The position numbers and the translations under genes are program-made. A stretch of 64,000 nucleotides of DNA from contig NZ_NNRI01000017.1 in NCBI RefSeq assembly GCF_002270415.1, positions 62,001 through 126,000 on the forward strand. Reading direction: 5' to 3'. Below, piece by piece: positions 24,087-32,213 of this stretch; the first letter of the stretch is position 1; each line of letters opens with the position of its first letter. The notes beneath the pieces were generated by a model, which did not search any database, was not told the origin of the DNA, and saw only the letters and a program-made list of their open reading frames with translations. The DNA is from Mesorhizobium sophorae (GTDB lineage Bacteria > Pseudomonadota > Alphaproteobacteria > Rhizobiales > Rhizobiaceae).

Positions 24087-24539
24087 ATGGACGAAGAGAG
24101 CAGAAACAAGATCGAGACGTTGTTGGATCAGCATCGGATCATGACGGTTGCAACGCTGAGGCCGGACGGCTGGCCGCAGGCGACGACCGTCGGCTACGTG
24201 AACGAAGGCCTTACCCTTTACTTCCTCTGCGGTCTGGAAAGCCAGAAGGCTGCGAATCTGGCGCGAGACGATCGCGTGTCCTTGACCATCGATCACGACG
24301 CGCCACAGGTGATGGACATCACCGGACTTTCCATGGCGGCGCGTGCACAGCCGGTGGTGGACCGGGCCGAAGCGGAAAAGGTTCTGCGGATGCTGCCGCT
24401 GAAGTATCCGGAGCAAGTTTCGCTGCCGGGCCCGATGCCGACGCCGGAGCAGGTGCGCATATTTCGCGTGATGCCTTCGGTCATCTCAGTGCTCGATTAC
24501 TCCAAGGGCTTTGGCCACACCGAGCTCGTCACTTGCTGA
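24087..24539 (+). CDS. Pyridoxamine-5'-phosphate-oxidase-family (split-barrel flavin) protein
   Basis: 150 residues from ATG 24087, with GGAGA upstream. The opening IETLLDQHRIMTVATLRPDG followed by WPQATTVGYVNEG is the typical first half of the FMN-binding split barrel. The conserved RDDRVSLTIDHD and a C-terminal VISVLDYSKGFGHTELV follow. Such small proteins bind FMN, F420 or heme and act as oxidoreductases; the substrate cannot be told. A FixK/FNR box just upstream predicts induction in low oxygen. It is convergent with the nap operon. Confidence 0.8.
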   Translation: MDEESRNKIETLLDQHRIMTVATLRPDGWPQATTVGYVNEGLTLYFLCGLESQKAANLARDDRVSLTIDHDAPQVMDITGLSMAARAQPVVDRAEAEKVLRMLPLKYPEQVSLPGPMPTPEQVRIFRVMPSVISVLDYSKGFGHTELVTC

Positions 24540-24772
24540 GCGCGCCCTCCCCAAGATAACCTTTGGGCTATGTGGGGCAAGGACGGCAAATCGCCTGCAA
24601 GTCTGTCCATTCAGACCTGGGGCTGGCACCTCGTCGGATGACCGCCAGTAGCGCATCCCTGACAGTTGATCGTTCAAGCGATACCGGGGTTGATGATCCT
24701 ACCCATACGGCGTTTGAACGGTTTCTCGCTTTGTTGGTGATGGGCGATCATGCGAAACCGCCGTCCTTTAGA

Positions 24773-25465
24773 CTAGCGCCCGGGATGATAAGTCGCCATC
24801 AAACGCTCGAGTTCGTCGATGGCGGAGGACTTCGGAAGCTTCTCGCCCTGGAGTTCCGGCCGCACCTTCCAGCCCGGATCGACGCCCTCCATATTCGGCA
24901 ACTCATGCGCGATGCCCTTATGACAGTCGATGCATGTCGCCTCGCCGGAAAGCAGGTAGCGTGTATGGATTTCGGCGGCCCGCACGGTTTGCTTTGACAG
25001 GTCCATGGCGACCGACGAATGGCAGTTACGACATTCGAGGCTGTCATTGGCCTTCAGCCGCGCCCACTCATGTTCGGCAAGATAGAGGCGCATGTCGAGA
25101 AACTTGCGTCTCGTGTTGATGGTGCCGAAGATCTTGCCCCAGACTTCTTTCGAAGCTTGCATCTTGCGCGCGATCTTGTCGGTCCATTTGTGCGGCACAT
25201 GGCAGTCCGGGCAAGAAGCGCGGACTCCAGAACGGTTGGAGAAGTGGACCGTCCGCGTCAGTTCCTGATAGACGTTGTCCTCCATCTCGTGGCACGAAAT
25301 GCAGAATTGCTCGGTGTTGGTCAACTCAAGCGCAGTATTGAAAGCGCCCCAGAACATGACGCCGCCAACGAAGCCGCCGAGCGTCAGGAATGCGAGACTG
25401 AGGGTTGCGGCTGGCGCGGTGAGGACGCGCCCTGCCCACAGCGCAATTTTTTTTATCCGCTGCAT
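24773..25465 (-). CDS. napC: NapC, membrane tetraheme cytochrome c quinol dehydrogenase
   Basis: 230 residues from ATG 25465, with GGGAGCGAG upstream; longer frames exist but overlap napB. One N-terminal anchor (about residues 17-40) is followed by four CXXCH heme sites at C55, C85, C145 and C178. NapC oxidises quinol in the inner membrane and passes electrons to the NapAB complex in the periplasm. It starts three bases after the napB stop and is the last gene of napEFDABC. Length and heme count are normal for NapC/NirT. Confidence 0.96.
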   Translation of the reverse strand: MQRIKKIALWAGRVLTAPAATLSLAFLTLGGFVGGVMFWGAFNTALELTNTEQFCISCHEMEDNVYQELTRTVHFSNRSGVRASCPDCHVPHKWTDKIARKMQASKEVWGKIFGTINTRRKFLDMRLYLAEHEWARLKANDSLECRNCHSSVAMDLSKQTVRAAEIHTRYLLSGEATCIDCHKGIAHELPNMEGVDPGWKVRPELQGEKLPKSSAIDELERLMATYHPGR

Positions 25466-25467
25466 GC

Positions 25468-25932
25468 CTACTCGCTCCCGGCGGGTTTGACACCCAACTC
25501 GCTCATGTCCTTGAAGAGGTTTTGGACAAGAGGCTGAACGTTGGCCTGTGGCACATGGCAGGCCGTGCAGAAGTAGCGTCGCGGCGAGACATCGGCGATC
25601 ATCTGACCTTCGCGCGTCATGTAATGGGTAACGCTGATCATCGGTGCGCCAGAACCTTCGGTGAACTCGCGCTTGTGGCACGAGAGACAGCGGTTGGTGT
25701 TGACCGACAATTGATAACCCTCGATCGAATGGGGGATCACCGGGGGTTGGTCAGGATAGGCGCGCATCTTGCGAATATCGTCGACGATCCATTTCGGTAG
25801 AGGTTGAGCGGGAACTGACTCCATAGGCGGCGTAGCCCCTGTCAGTTTCGAGGCCATCTGGGCGATCGCCGCGGTCCCTGTGAGAAGGATGGCAACGGCG
25901 ATGCCCATCGCCAGTTTGCGCCGCTTTATCAA
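25468..25932 (-). CDS. napB: NapB, diheme cytochrome c subunit of periplasmic nitrate reductase
   Basis: I chose a TTG start at 25932, overlapping the napA stop as TTGA. That gives 154 residues and a compact signal peptide (IKRRKLAMGIAVAILLTGTA) ending near AIA-QM. ATG 25959 and the internal ATG at codon 9 are alternatives. Two heme sites are present: C82-x2-C-H (CLSCH) and C122-x2-C-H (CTACH). The sequence between is typical of NapB (PPVIPHSIEGYQLS, NTNRCLSCH). It shuttles electrons from NapC to NapA. No Shine-Dalgarno is obvious, which fits translational coupling to napA. Confidence 0.92.
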   Translation of the reverse strand: MIKRRKLAMGIAVAILLTGTAAIAQMASKLTGATPPMESVPAQPLPKWIVDDIRKMRAYPDQPPVIPHSIEGYQLSVNTNRCLSCHKREFTEGSGAPMISVTHYMTREGQMIADVSPRRYFCTACHVPQANVQPLVQNLFKDMSELGVKPAGSE

Positions 25933-28433
25933 GAGGCCGAAACGATCTTGACCGCGCATTTCTTGAAATCCGTCTGTTTGGAGATGGGATCGGTGGCGTC
26001 GAGCGTGACCTTGTTGATCAACTGGCTGGCGTCGAACCACGGTACGAAGATCACGCCCTTGGGCATCCGGTTGCGGCCGCGCGTTTCCAGCCGCGATCTG
26101 ATTTCTCCCCGGCGCGAGATGATCCTGATCTCGGCGCCCTGGTTCAGGCCGCGCTTGCGCGCATCGTCGGCGTTCATGAAGCAGCACGCCCCGGGAAACG
26201 CCCTGTAGAGTTCCGGAACACGCATAGTCATCGACCCAGAATGCCAGTGTTCCAGAACACGTCCGGTGACCAGCCAGAGATCGTATTCCTTATCCGGCGA
26301 TTCCGCCGGCGGCTCGTAGGGCACCGCAAGGATGACGGCCTTCCCGTCGGGCTTGCCATAGAATCGCACGCCCTCGCCCGGCTTGACATAAGGATCGTAG
26401 CCCTCGCGGTAACGCCATTTAGTCTCCTTGCCATCTACCACGGGCCAGCGCAGGCCCCTCTCTTCGTGGTAGCGGTCATAGGGCGCCAGATCGTGTCCGT
26501 GTCCGCGCCCAAATGTGGCGTACTCCTCGAACAACCCCTTCTGCAGATAGAACCCGAAATCCCTGGCTTCGTTGTTGTCGTAGTCCGGGTCGACCTCGCT
26601 GACCGGAAATTTGTCGACATTGCCGTTTCGGAAGAGCACGTCAAAAAGCGTCTTGCCCCGATACTCTGGGCTACTTTCGAGGATTTCCGCGGGCCAAACA
26701 TCGTCGGTCGTAAAGCGCTTGGAAAATTCGACCAACTGCCAGAGATCGGAGCGCGCCTCGCCCTTGGCCTGCACCAATTGGTGCCAGACGTGCGTTCGTC
26801 GCTCGGCGTTGCCGTAGGCGCCTTCCTTCTCGACCCACATGGCTGCCGGCAGGATCAAATCGGCGCTCATCGCCGTCACCGTCGGATAGGCATCGGACAC
26901 GACAATGAAATTGTCGGGATTGCGGTAGCCAGGATAGGTCTCCTGACTGTCATTCGGCGCCGCCTGGACGTTGTTGTTGACCTGCACCCAATAGAAATTC
27001 AGCTTGCCGTCCTTCAGCATCCGGTCCTGCTCGACCGCGTGATAGCCTGGCTTTTCCGGCAGCAGGCCATGCGGCAATTTCCAGATTTCCTCCGCATGAG
27101 CGCGGTGCTCGGGGTTGGTCACCACCATGTCTGCCGGCAGGCGATGCGCGAATGTTCCGACCTCACGCGCTGTGCCGCAGGCCGAGGGTTGCCCGGTCAG
27201 CGAAAACGGGCTGTTGCCGGGCTCGGAGATTTTTCCGGTCAGCAGATGAATATTGTAGACCATCTGGTTGGCCCACACGCCACGGACATGCTGGTTGAAT
27301 CCCATGGTCCAGAGCGACATGACCTTGCGACTGGGGTCTGCATAGAGTTCTGCAAGCTCCTCGAGGAATTCCCTCTCCACGCCGGTCAGTTCAACGGTCT
27401 TTTCGAGCGTGTAGTCCGACACGAACGCCTTGAATTCATCGAAGTCGATGGGCTCCATCTTGCCGGCGTTGGCCGCGCCGGTCGCGGCTATCTCCAGCGG
27501 ATGTTCAGGCCTGAGACCATAGCCAATATCGGTTGCGCCCTTCATGAAGGTTGTGTGGTCGCGCACGAATGCCTCATTGACGCGACCCGTCGTGATGATG
27601 TGGTTCGCGATGTAGTTGAGGATGGCAAGATCCGTACCCGGCTTGAATATGATCGGCACGTCGGCCAGATCCATGCTGCGATGCGTGAAGGTCGACAGCA
27701 CCGCGACCTTCACATGCGGGTGGCCGAGCCGCCGGTCCGCCAGTCGCGTCCACAGGATCGGGTGCATTTCGGCCATGTTCGAACCCCACAGCACGAACGC
27801 ATCGGCGGCCTCGAAATCGTCGTAGCAACCCATCGGCTCGTCCATGCCAAATGTCCGCATGAAAGCGTAGGCGGCGGACGCCATGCAGTGACGGGCATTG
27901 GGATCGAGATTGTTGGAGCGGAAGCCGGCCCGCATCAGCTTGGTCGCGGCATAGCCTTCATGGATCGTCCACTGGCCGGAGCCGAACATGCCGATTGCCG
28001 TCGGCCCTTTATCCTTCAGCACCTGCTTGCACTTTTGGGCCATCACGTCGAAAGCCTCGTCCCAGGAGACCGGCTCGAACTCGCCTTCCTTGTCGAACAC
28101 GCCGTTGCGTTTGCGCAAAAGCGGCGTGGTCAGCCGATCGGCGCCATACATGATCTTGGACAGGAAATACCCTTTGACGCAGTTCAGGCCGCGGTTAACT
28201 TCGGCCTGCATATCGCCGTGGGTCGCGACGACCTGGCCCTCCTTGACGCCGACCATGACTCCGCATCCGGTGCCGCAGAAGCGGCAGGGGGCCTTGGACC
28301 ATTTGATTTCAAGCGCGCTCACGCCGCCGGGCACGGGCTGGGCGGACACAGGGAGCGCAATCCCTGCGGTCGCCGCGGCTATGCCCGCGGCATGGGCTTT
28401 CAGGATGTCGCGCCGCGTCAATTCGAACGTCAT
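25929..28433 (-). CDS. napA: NapA, periplasmic nitrate reductase catalytic subunit
   Basis: 834 residues, normal for NapA. The twin-arginine signal LTRRDILKA is followed by a hydrophobic stretch ending near VSA. The [4Fe-4S] ligands are C50, C53, C57 and C85 (CRFCGTGC ... GLNC). The molybdenum ligand is predicted at C183 in DPNARHCMAS. Mo-bisMGD-binding regions follow through to the C-terminus (SKQTDFKKCAVK). It reduces nitrate to nitrite in the periplasm. The start overlaps the napD stop by four bases (ATGA). NapD should proofread its signal peptide before Tat export. Confidence 0.97.
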   Translation of the reverse strand: MTFELTRRDILKAHAAGIAAATAGIALPVSAQPVPGGVSALEIKWSKAPCRFCGTGCGVMVGVKEGQVVATHGDMQAEVNRGLNCVKGYFLSKIMYGADRLTTPLLRKRNGVFDKEGEFEPVSWDEAFDVMAQKCKQVLKDKGPTAIGMFGSGQWTIHEGYAATKLMRAGFRSNNLDPNARHCMASAAYAFMRTFGMDEPMGCYDDFEAADAFVLWGSNMAEMHPILWTRLADRRLGHPHVKVAVLSTFTHRSMDLADVPIIFKPGTDLAILNYIANHIITTGRVNEAFVRDHTTFMKGATDIGYGLRPEHPLEIAATGAANAGKMEPIDFDEFKAFVSDYTLEKTVELTGVEREFLEELAELYADPSRKVMSLWTMGFNQHVRGVWANQMVYNIHLLTGKISEPGNSPFSLTGQPSACGTAREVGTFAHRLPADMVVTNPEHRAHAEEIWKLPHGLLPEKPGYHAVEQDRMLKDGKLNFYWVQVNNNVQAAPNDSQETYPGYRNPDNFIVVSDAYPTVTAMSADLILPAAMWVEKEGAYGNAERRTHVWHQLVQAKGEARSDLWQLVEFSKRFTTDDVWPAEILESSPEYRGKTLFDVLFRNGNVDKFPVSEVDPDYDNNEARDFGFYLQKGLFEEYATFGRGHGHDLAPYDRYHEERGLRWPVVDGKETKWRYREGYDPYVKPGEGVRFYGKPDGKAVILAVPYEPPAESPDKEYDLWLVTGRVLEHWHSGSMTMRVPELYRAFPGACCFMNADDARKRGLNQGAEIRIISRRGEIRSRLETRGRNRMPKGVIFVPWFDASQLINKVTLDATDPISKQTDFKKCAVKIVSAS

Positions 28434-28696
28434 TGCCCGGTGCCCTCCTCAGCCTCGATATGTTCGAACACCATGTTCGCAGCAACAACCCCGTCGAGCA
28501 GCGCGATTTGGGTGAGATAGTCGCCCATCGCCCCTGTGCTCGTGCCCTCGATGACGACGACGATCTTGCCGCCTTCATGTGCATAGACCTCGACATCGCG
28601 CATCGCTGACAGCTGCGCCGCGACATCATCCCCCCTCGTCGGCAGCACCGAGACGACAGCGCTCGATATGTGATGGTAGCGCCGATCCTCAGGCAT
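28430..28696 (-). CDS. napD: NapD, NapA-specific Tat chaperone
   Basis: 88 residues from ATG 28696; a GTG at 28720 is possible but less likely. The sequence has the compact ferredoxin-like NapD pattern: HHISSAVVSVLP, then VYAHEGGKIVVVIEG and a C-terminal LLDGVVAANMVFEHIE. NapD binds the twin-arginine signal of NapA in the cytoplasm and delays export until the cofactors are in. It overlaps napF by eight bases and napA by four, so the three are tightly coupled. Confidence 0.93.
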   Translation of the reverse strand: MPEDRRYHHISSAVVSVLPTRGDDVAAQLSAMRDVEVYAHEGGKIVVVIEGTSTGAMGDYLTQIALLDGVVAANMVFEHIEAEEGTGQ

Positions 28697-29189
28697 GGAT
28701 GTCGTCCCTGGCGCGTTCACTCACGCCGATCGCGCTGGCGGGACAAACGCCGATGCACGCCCCGCATCCGCTGCAGGCGTCCTCGTTCAGTTCTGGAAGA
28801 AAGGGACCGCCAATGCGTGGCCGGAAGTGTATCGCCTGCTCGGGACAGGCGTCGAGGCATGACTGGCAGGCGATGCCTGACTTCGCAAAGCAGGACGCGG
28901 ATATGGCGACCGCATGCGCAAATCTTCGCGGCGTGTCTGTACTGAATACGGGCTCCGGGCAGGCCTTCGCGCATTCGCCGCAAAAGATGCATTCTCCGAC
29001 GGTGAAATCGAGAGCCGGAAAGGCGTGAACGAGAGAAATAATGCCTGTCGGGCAAGCTTCGACGCAGGCTGCGCAGCCCGTGCATGTATCAAGAACATGG
29101 TTCAACATGCCTGGAGGCCGGATTCCCAAGGCCGGAACGGTGCGGCCCTGCAGAAAATTGCGGCGGCTAAGATTGCGGGCGTGGTCCAT
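28689..29189 (-). CDS. napF: NapF, cytoplasmic iron-sulfur protein of the nap system
   Basis: 166 residues from ATG 29189, with GAGG nine bases upstream. Ferredoxin-type [4Fe-4S] motifs appear in order as CTGCAACVEACP, CIFCGECAKACP and CSGCGACIGVCP; an additional CQSCLDACP group lies between the second and third. The N-terminal SRRNFLQG is typical of NapF and is not expected to drive export. NapF is a cytoplasmic accessory protein thought to help NapA maturation or its electron supply. It lies between napE and napD. Confidence 0.94.
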   Translation of the reverse strand: MDHARNLSRRNFLQGRTVPALGIRPPGMLNHVLDTCTGCAACVEACPTGIISLVHAFPALDFTVGECIFCGECAKACPEPVFSTDTPRRFAHAVAISASCFAKSGIACQSCLDACPEQAIHFRPRIGGPFLPELNEDACSGCGACIGVCPASAIGVSERARDDIHA

Positions 29190-29198
29190 CGCCGAACC

Positions 29199-29396
29199 TC
29201 AATGCAAGCCGTGGGGAGGTCCCGGCGGACCGAAGACAATCTGCCACATCCAGATGAGGAAACCGTATCCGCCGACTGCGCCAACGGCTGCAATCGGCCA
29301 AATGCCAAAAGCCAGGACGAAGAAAGTCAGCAACTCGGATCGCCGTTTCTGGCGAAAATCGGTCGCACTTGTAGCTTCGAGAGAGTCTTTGTTCAC
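29199..29396 (-). CDS. napE: NapE, small membrane protein of the nap system
   Basis: 65 residues from a GTG at 29396, with AGG five bases upstream. A charged N-terminus (DFRQKRRSE) precedes one long membrane segment (LLTFFVLAFGIWPIAAVGAV...WMWQIVFGP), the standard NapE pattern. The exact role is unknown in the family. It is the first gene of the operon, so the nap promoter should lie in the 354 bases upstream. Confidence 0.88.
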   Translation of the reverse strand: MNKDSLEATSATDFRQKRRSELLTFFVLAFGIWPIAAVGAVGGYGFLIWMWQIVFGPPGPPHGLH

Positions 29397-29750
29397 GGAA
29401 CCTATCCATCCATGAGTGCAAACTCGTACCCTGCATACACCCCGATAAGATAGCCTGATACGAGCGCCGGACCAACACATTTCAGATCGCTGTGCGGATC
29501 GACGAAGGCAGTGAGTTGTGTTGCCGCCCCACAATGAGACGTAGAGCTCAACCACGGGATTCTCAGCTAATTTCTTCGCGCGCCCGCTCGGATAAGGTGT
29601 ACGGCAACTCGACCATCGTCCTCATCATGATTGCGAAATCCTGATGGAGATCAGAAAATATGGCGGCGCGGCTCAAGACGTCGCTCGTCCGCTAGAATCG
29701 GGATTGTGGGGTTCTATGGTGGAGCTCTCTAAATTCCTGGACGCGTAGCC
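29397..29750. other. Divergent intergenic region upstream of napE
   Basis: This stretch must contain the nap promoter (leftward) and that of the small membrane gene at 29751 (rightward). I looked for a FixK/FNR box and found none with both half-sites. It carries one copy of a motif that recurs at two other promoters in this window, described separately. Confidence 0.5.
29556..29579 (+). promoter_or_regulatory. Recurring intergenic motif, copy 1
   Basis: GGGATTCT followed by CAGCTAATTTCTTCGC. It shares 22 of 24 positions with 30717-30740, and its GCTAATTTC half recurs in 43185-43203. It lies 171 bases before the gene at 29751 on the same strand, and about 160 bases upstream of napE on the other. 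Confidence 0.45.
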
Positions 29751-30050
29751 ATGCCAGCCGTCGCAATCATGGTCATAGAGTTCGTCTGCGGCGCTGCAAG
29801 CGGAATTGCGCTCGGCCGCCGGGTGCCAAGTTTCAGCCTTGGCAGGACAGCCGACGGCATAATCGGCGGCATTGGCGGTCTGCTTTTTGTATGGCCCTCC
29901 GCCCGGATTCCAGGTGTTGGGCCCCTCATCGGCCACCACGCCGATGGCCTGACGCCGACCATGTTGATCGGAGCGGGAATAGCAGGGCTGCTCGGAGGTG
30001 TTGTCCTGATTGTGCTGGCCGGGTTCGTCGGGGCACTCATGAAAGGCTGA
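29751..30050 (+). CDS. Small membrane protein, paralogue of the gene at 31374
   Basis: 99 residues, nearly all hydrophobic and glycine-rich, with about three membrane segments. It opens with MPAVAIMVIEFVCGAASGIALGR and ends with IGAGIAGLLGGVVLIVLAGF. The same plan and many identities occur in the 120-residue protein at 31374-31736 (IEVICGAAAGLALGR ... VGVGIAGLLGGLVL). No known domain was recognised. Glycine-zipper-like spacing suggests helix packing in the inner membrane. The ribosome binding site is weak. It belongs to a same-strand run of small envelope or stress genes. Confidence 0.65.
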   Translation: MPAVAIMVIEFVCGAASGIALGRRVPSFSLGRTADGIIGGIGGLLFVWPSARIPGVGPLIGHHADGLTPTMLIGAGIAGLLGGVVLIVLAGFVGALMKG

Positions 30051-30149
30051 CAGCTGCGAATGAAGACGATGGCCCTACCGCACTAGGCTTTCCACCCCAT
30101 CCGGGTGCGCCATCGCTGAAGATTGCCAGGTAGCTACGAGGAGACCATC

Positions 30150-30407
30150 ATGAGGAAATTGGCTCTTGCGCTTGCAGTCGCCTCAGGTTTGACAGGCTGC
30201 ACCAACGCGGAAAAAGGTGCTGTGATCGGGGGGGTTGGCGGCGCCGCGCTCGGAACGGCAGCTGGCGGTAACGACGTGCGAAATGCGGTCGTTGGCGGTG
30301 CAATCGGGGCCGTCGCGGGTACCTTAATCGGAGCGGCGGCCGACCGTCGCGGATATTGTCGATACCGGGATCGGCACGGGCGAATCTTCGAGGCGCCATG
30401 CAGGTGA
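30150..30407 (+). CDS. Small glycine-zipper lipoprotein
   Basis: 85 residues from ATG 30150, with GAGGAGA six bases upstream. A signal peptide ends in a lipobox (SGLTGC, lipidated C17). Glycine/alanine-zipper repeats follow (GAVIGGVGGAALGTAAGG, then VVGGAIGAVAGTLIGAA), as in 17-kDa/YMGG-type proteins. A short basic tail has two cysteines (YCRYRDRHGRIFEAPC). It is likely an outer- or inner-membrane lipoprotein associated with envelope stress. Its function is not defined. Confidence 0.75.
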   Translation: MRKLALALAVASGLTGCTNAEKGAVIGGVGGAALGTAAGGNDVRNAVVGGAIGAVAGTLIGAAADRRGYCRYRDRHGRIFEAPCR

Positions 30408-30818
30408 TCGCGTTTCGTATCTTGCTCCGCCGTAACGCTCGCGGGGCGACGCATGACCCGTTTGGCCAAGGAGAACAGGACAGGAAACCCACTTCCATCT
30501 TCTGATGTCACCCAGCGGTGCTCTGTTCCCTGTTCGAATTCCCAATGCGCTCTCCCCCTTCGCGGAAGCCCGATCAGACAATGCCGCTTCATGCAGACCT
30601 CCGGATGACGGCTGTGTACCGCTGAGATGAAGTAACTGCCTGCGGCGATCCGGCGTCAGTCGAAGCCGTTCTGGCGTCTTGGGCTGCAATCAAAAAGGGA
30701 CGGACCGCAAAGGCGTGGGATTCCCGGCTAATTTCTTCGCTTTGGTAGAGACCTAAAATGGCATCCCGCAATCTTGTGAGCGCATCTCGATCCCATCGAT
30801 TTTCGCAGTGGAGGCCCC
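30408..30818. other. Intergenic region before the DUF1269 gene
   Basis: 411 bases without a supported gene. It holds motif copy 2 (30717-30740), which lies 78 bases before the ATG at 30819. Other frames here lack start signals. Confidence 0.5.
30717..30740 (+). promoter_or_regulatory. Recurring intergenic motif, copy 2
   Basis: GGGATTCC followed by CGGCTAATTTCTTCGC, 78 bases before the DUF1269 gene and in the same orientation relative to the gene as copy 1 is to 29751. It differs from copy 1 at only two positions. No matching coding context explains the similarity. Confidence 0.5.
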
Positions 30819-31316
30819 ATGTCCGACCTGGTCGTCATAGTCTACCCCTCCGAAGCCAAGGCTGAAGAGGTGCGCCAGCGCCTGTTTGCATTGCAGAAGG
30901 AATACCTCATCAACATCGGCGACGCCGTGATCGCGACCAAGACGGAAGCTGGCAACGTAAAGCTCAACCAGATCATGAACACCACCGTCACTGGTGCTGT
31001 GTCCGGTAGCTTCTGGGGGCTGCTCATCGGTGTCATTTTCCTCAATCCCGTCATCGGCGTGGCGATTGGCGCCGCTTCCGGCGCGCTTGGCGGCGCACTG
31101 ACCGACGTCGGAATAAACGATGCTTTCATGAAGGATCTGTCGGCCACCTTGCAGCCGGGAAATGCTGCACTGTTCGTGCTCGTCCACGGAATGACCGCCG
31201 ACAAGGTGCTGAGCGCAATCAAGGGATTTGGTGGCGTCGTACTCAAGACATCGCTGGACGAGACGAAGGAGCAGATCCTTCGTGAGGCGCTTAGTCAGGC
31301 GTCCAAAGCCGCATAA
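30819..31316 (+). CDS. DUF1269 membrane protein
   Basis: 165 residues from ATG 30819, with TGGAGG upstream. The opening DLVVIVYPSEAKAEEVRQRL and the later TVTGAVSGSFWGLLIGVIFL with VAIGAASGALGGALTDVGI are the recognisable DUF1269 pattern: a ferredoxin-like soluble part interrupted by a glycine-rich membrane hairpin. The C-terminus returns to a soluble fold (AALFVLVHGMTADKVLSAIK). The function is unknown; family members are often stress-associated. It is the first gene after motif copy 2, and three same-strand genes follow closely. Confidence 0.85.
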   Translation: MSDLVVIVYPSEAKAEEVRQRLFALQKEYLINIGDAVIATKTEAGNVKLNQIMNTTVTGAVSGSFWGLLIGVIFLNPVIGVAIGAASGALGGALTDVGINDAFMKDLSATLQPGNAALFVLVHGMTADKVLSAIKGFGGVVLKTSLDETKEQILREALSQASKAA

Positions 31317-31373
31317 GATTCAACGCCGCTCAGGAATCGCGTGAGCCGATCGCCTAGCAACGTGGACAGAACG

Positions 31374-31736
31374 ATGGGCGCATTCGAGACTGCTGTCGTA
31401 CTCGCCATAGAGGTCATCTGTGGTGCAGCGGCCGGCCTCGCTCTGGGGCGATGGACGGGTCTTCGTCTGGGCGCAAAAGCCGATGCCTTGACGGGCGCGA
31501 TCGGCGGACTGGCTCTGACCTGGCTGGCCGGACAGCTGCCAGGCGTCGCCCGTATTGTCGGAAAGGTGGAGGGCGCGGTGGACGCCACGGCGCAAGGCGT
31601 TGGCGTCCTTACCCCGGCAATCCTTGTCGGGGTTGGCATCGCAGGATTATTAGGCGGCCTCGTCCTTACCGCGTGCGTTGCATTTGCCGTAGGCGGAGCC
31701 AGGCGTCGAGGGCGGTCCGAAGGAGAAATGAGGTGA
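31374..31736 (+). CDS. Small membrane protein, paralogue of the gene at 29751
   Basis: 120 residues from ATG 31374; a GTG at 31341 is possible. It shares layout and several short blocks with the 99-residue protein at 29751, with an extra amphipathic insert (ARIVGKVEGAVDATAQGVGV) and a basic tail (GGARRRGRSEGEMR). Three glycine-rich membrane segments are predicted by eye. Its stop overlaps the GTG start of the Kazal-domain lipoprotein by three bases, so the two should be co-translated. Confidence 0.65.
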   Translation: MGAFETAVVLAIEVICGAAAGLALGRWTGLRLGAKADALTGAIGGLALTWLAGQLPGVARIVGKVEGAVDATAQGVGVLTPAILVGVGIAGLLGGLVLTACVAFAVGGARRRGRSEGEMR

Positions 31737-32116
31737 AGCAGGTGCAATGCCTGTTTGCTCACCCGAGCACCTGCTTGCTGGTCGCGGCATTGTTGTCGGC
31801 ATGCACTGTCGCCGTCGATCATCCTCGTCCTGTTCCCCCGCGACCCCAGGCCTGCACCTTCCAGCATGCACCTGTTTGCGGTCGACGAGGCGAAAGGCTG
31901 CAGACATTTGGCAACGCGTGCATGGCTCGCGCCCAAGGATTCCAGGTGGTGAGCAATGGCCAGTGTCGCATGTCGCGGCCGACCCAGCCGATAGCCTGTA
32001 CTCGAGAGTTTGCTCCGGTTTGTGCGAGCCGGAGTGGGCGCCTGCGCACCTTCTCCAACGCTTGCCTGGCCCGTCCGGATGGTTTTCGGCCAGTTCATGC
32101 CGGCCGCTGCCGTTGA
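31733..32116 (+). CDS. Lipoprotein with two tandem Kazal-like domains
   Basis: 127 residues from a GTG at 31733; AAGGAG seven bases upstream and the overlap with the preceding stop support it. The signal peptide ends in lipobox LSAC (lipidated C24). Two repeated domains follow: C41, C49, C63, C78 and C89, C97, C111, C126, with identical 8-14-15 spacing. Each contains APVC ... G.RL.TF.NAC.AR..GF ... G.C, the core of Kazal serine-protease inhibitors, though with four rather than six cysteines. It should sit on the periplasmic or outer-membrane surface and may inhibit a serine protease or be structural. Confidence 0.8.
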   Translation: MKQVQCLFAHPSTCLLVAALLSACTVAVDHPRPVPPRPQACTFQHAPVCGRRGERLQTFGNACMARAQGFQVVSNGQCRMSRPTQPIACTREFAPVCASRSGRLRTFSNACLARPDGFRPVHAGRCR

Positions 32117-32213
32117 GGCTTCCGGCAGGAATTTGAGCTTGGCTTCTTCTCGGCTGTGAACACTTCCGTTCCGGAGATTGCGACCGTTGCGCTCGACAGA
32201 CGACAAGCCAGAA

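Noticed and set aside
26241..28520. 759-codon plus-strand frame
   Set aside because: Exactly antisense to napA, whose cofactor motifs prove the minus strand is coding.
29397..29750. FixK/FNR box upstream of napE
   Set aside because: Searched by eye; no TTGA-N6-TCAA-like pair with both half-sites was found.
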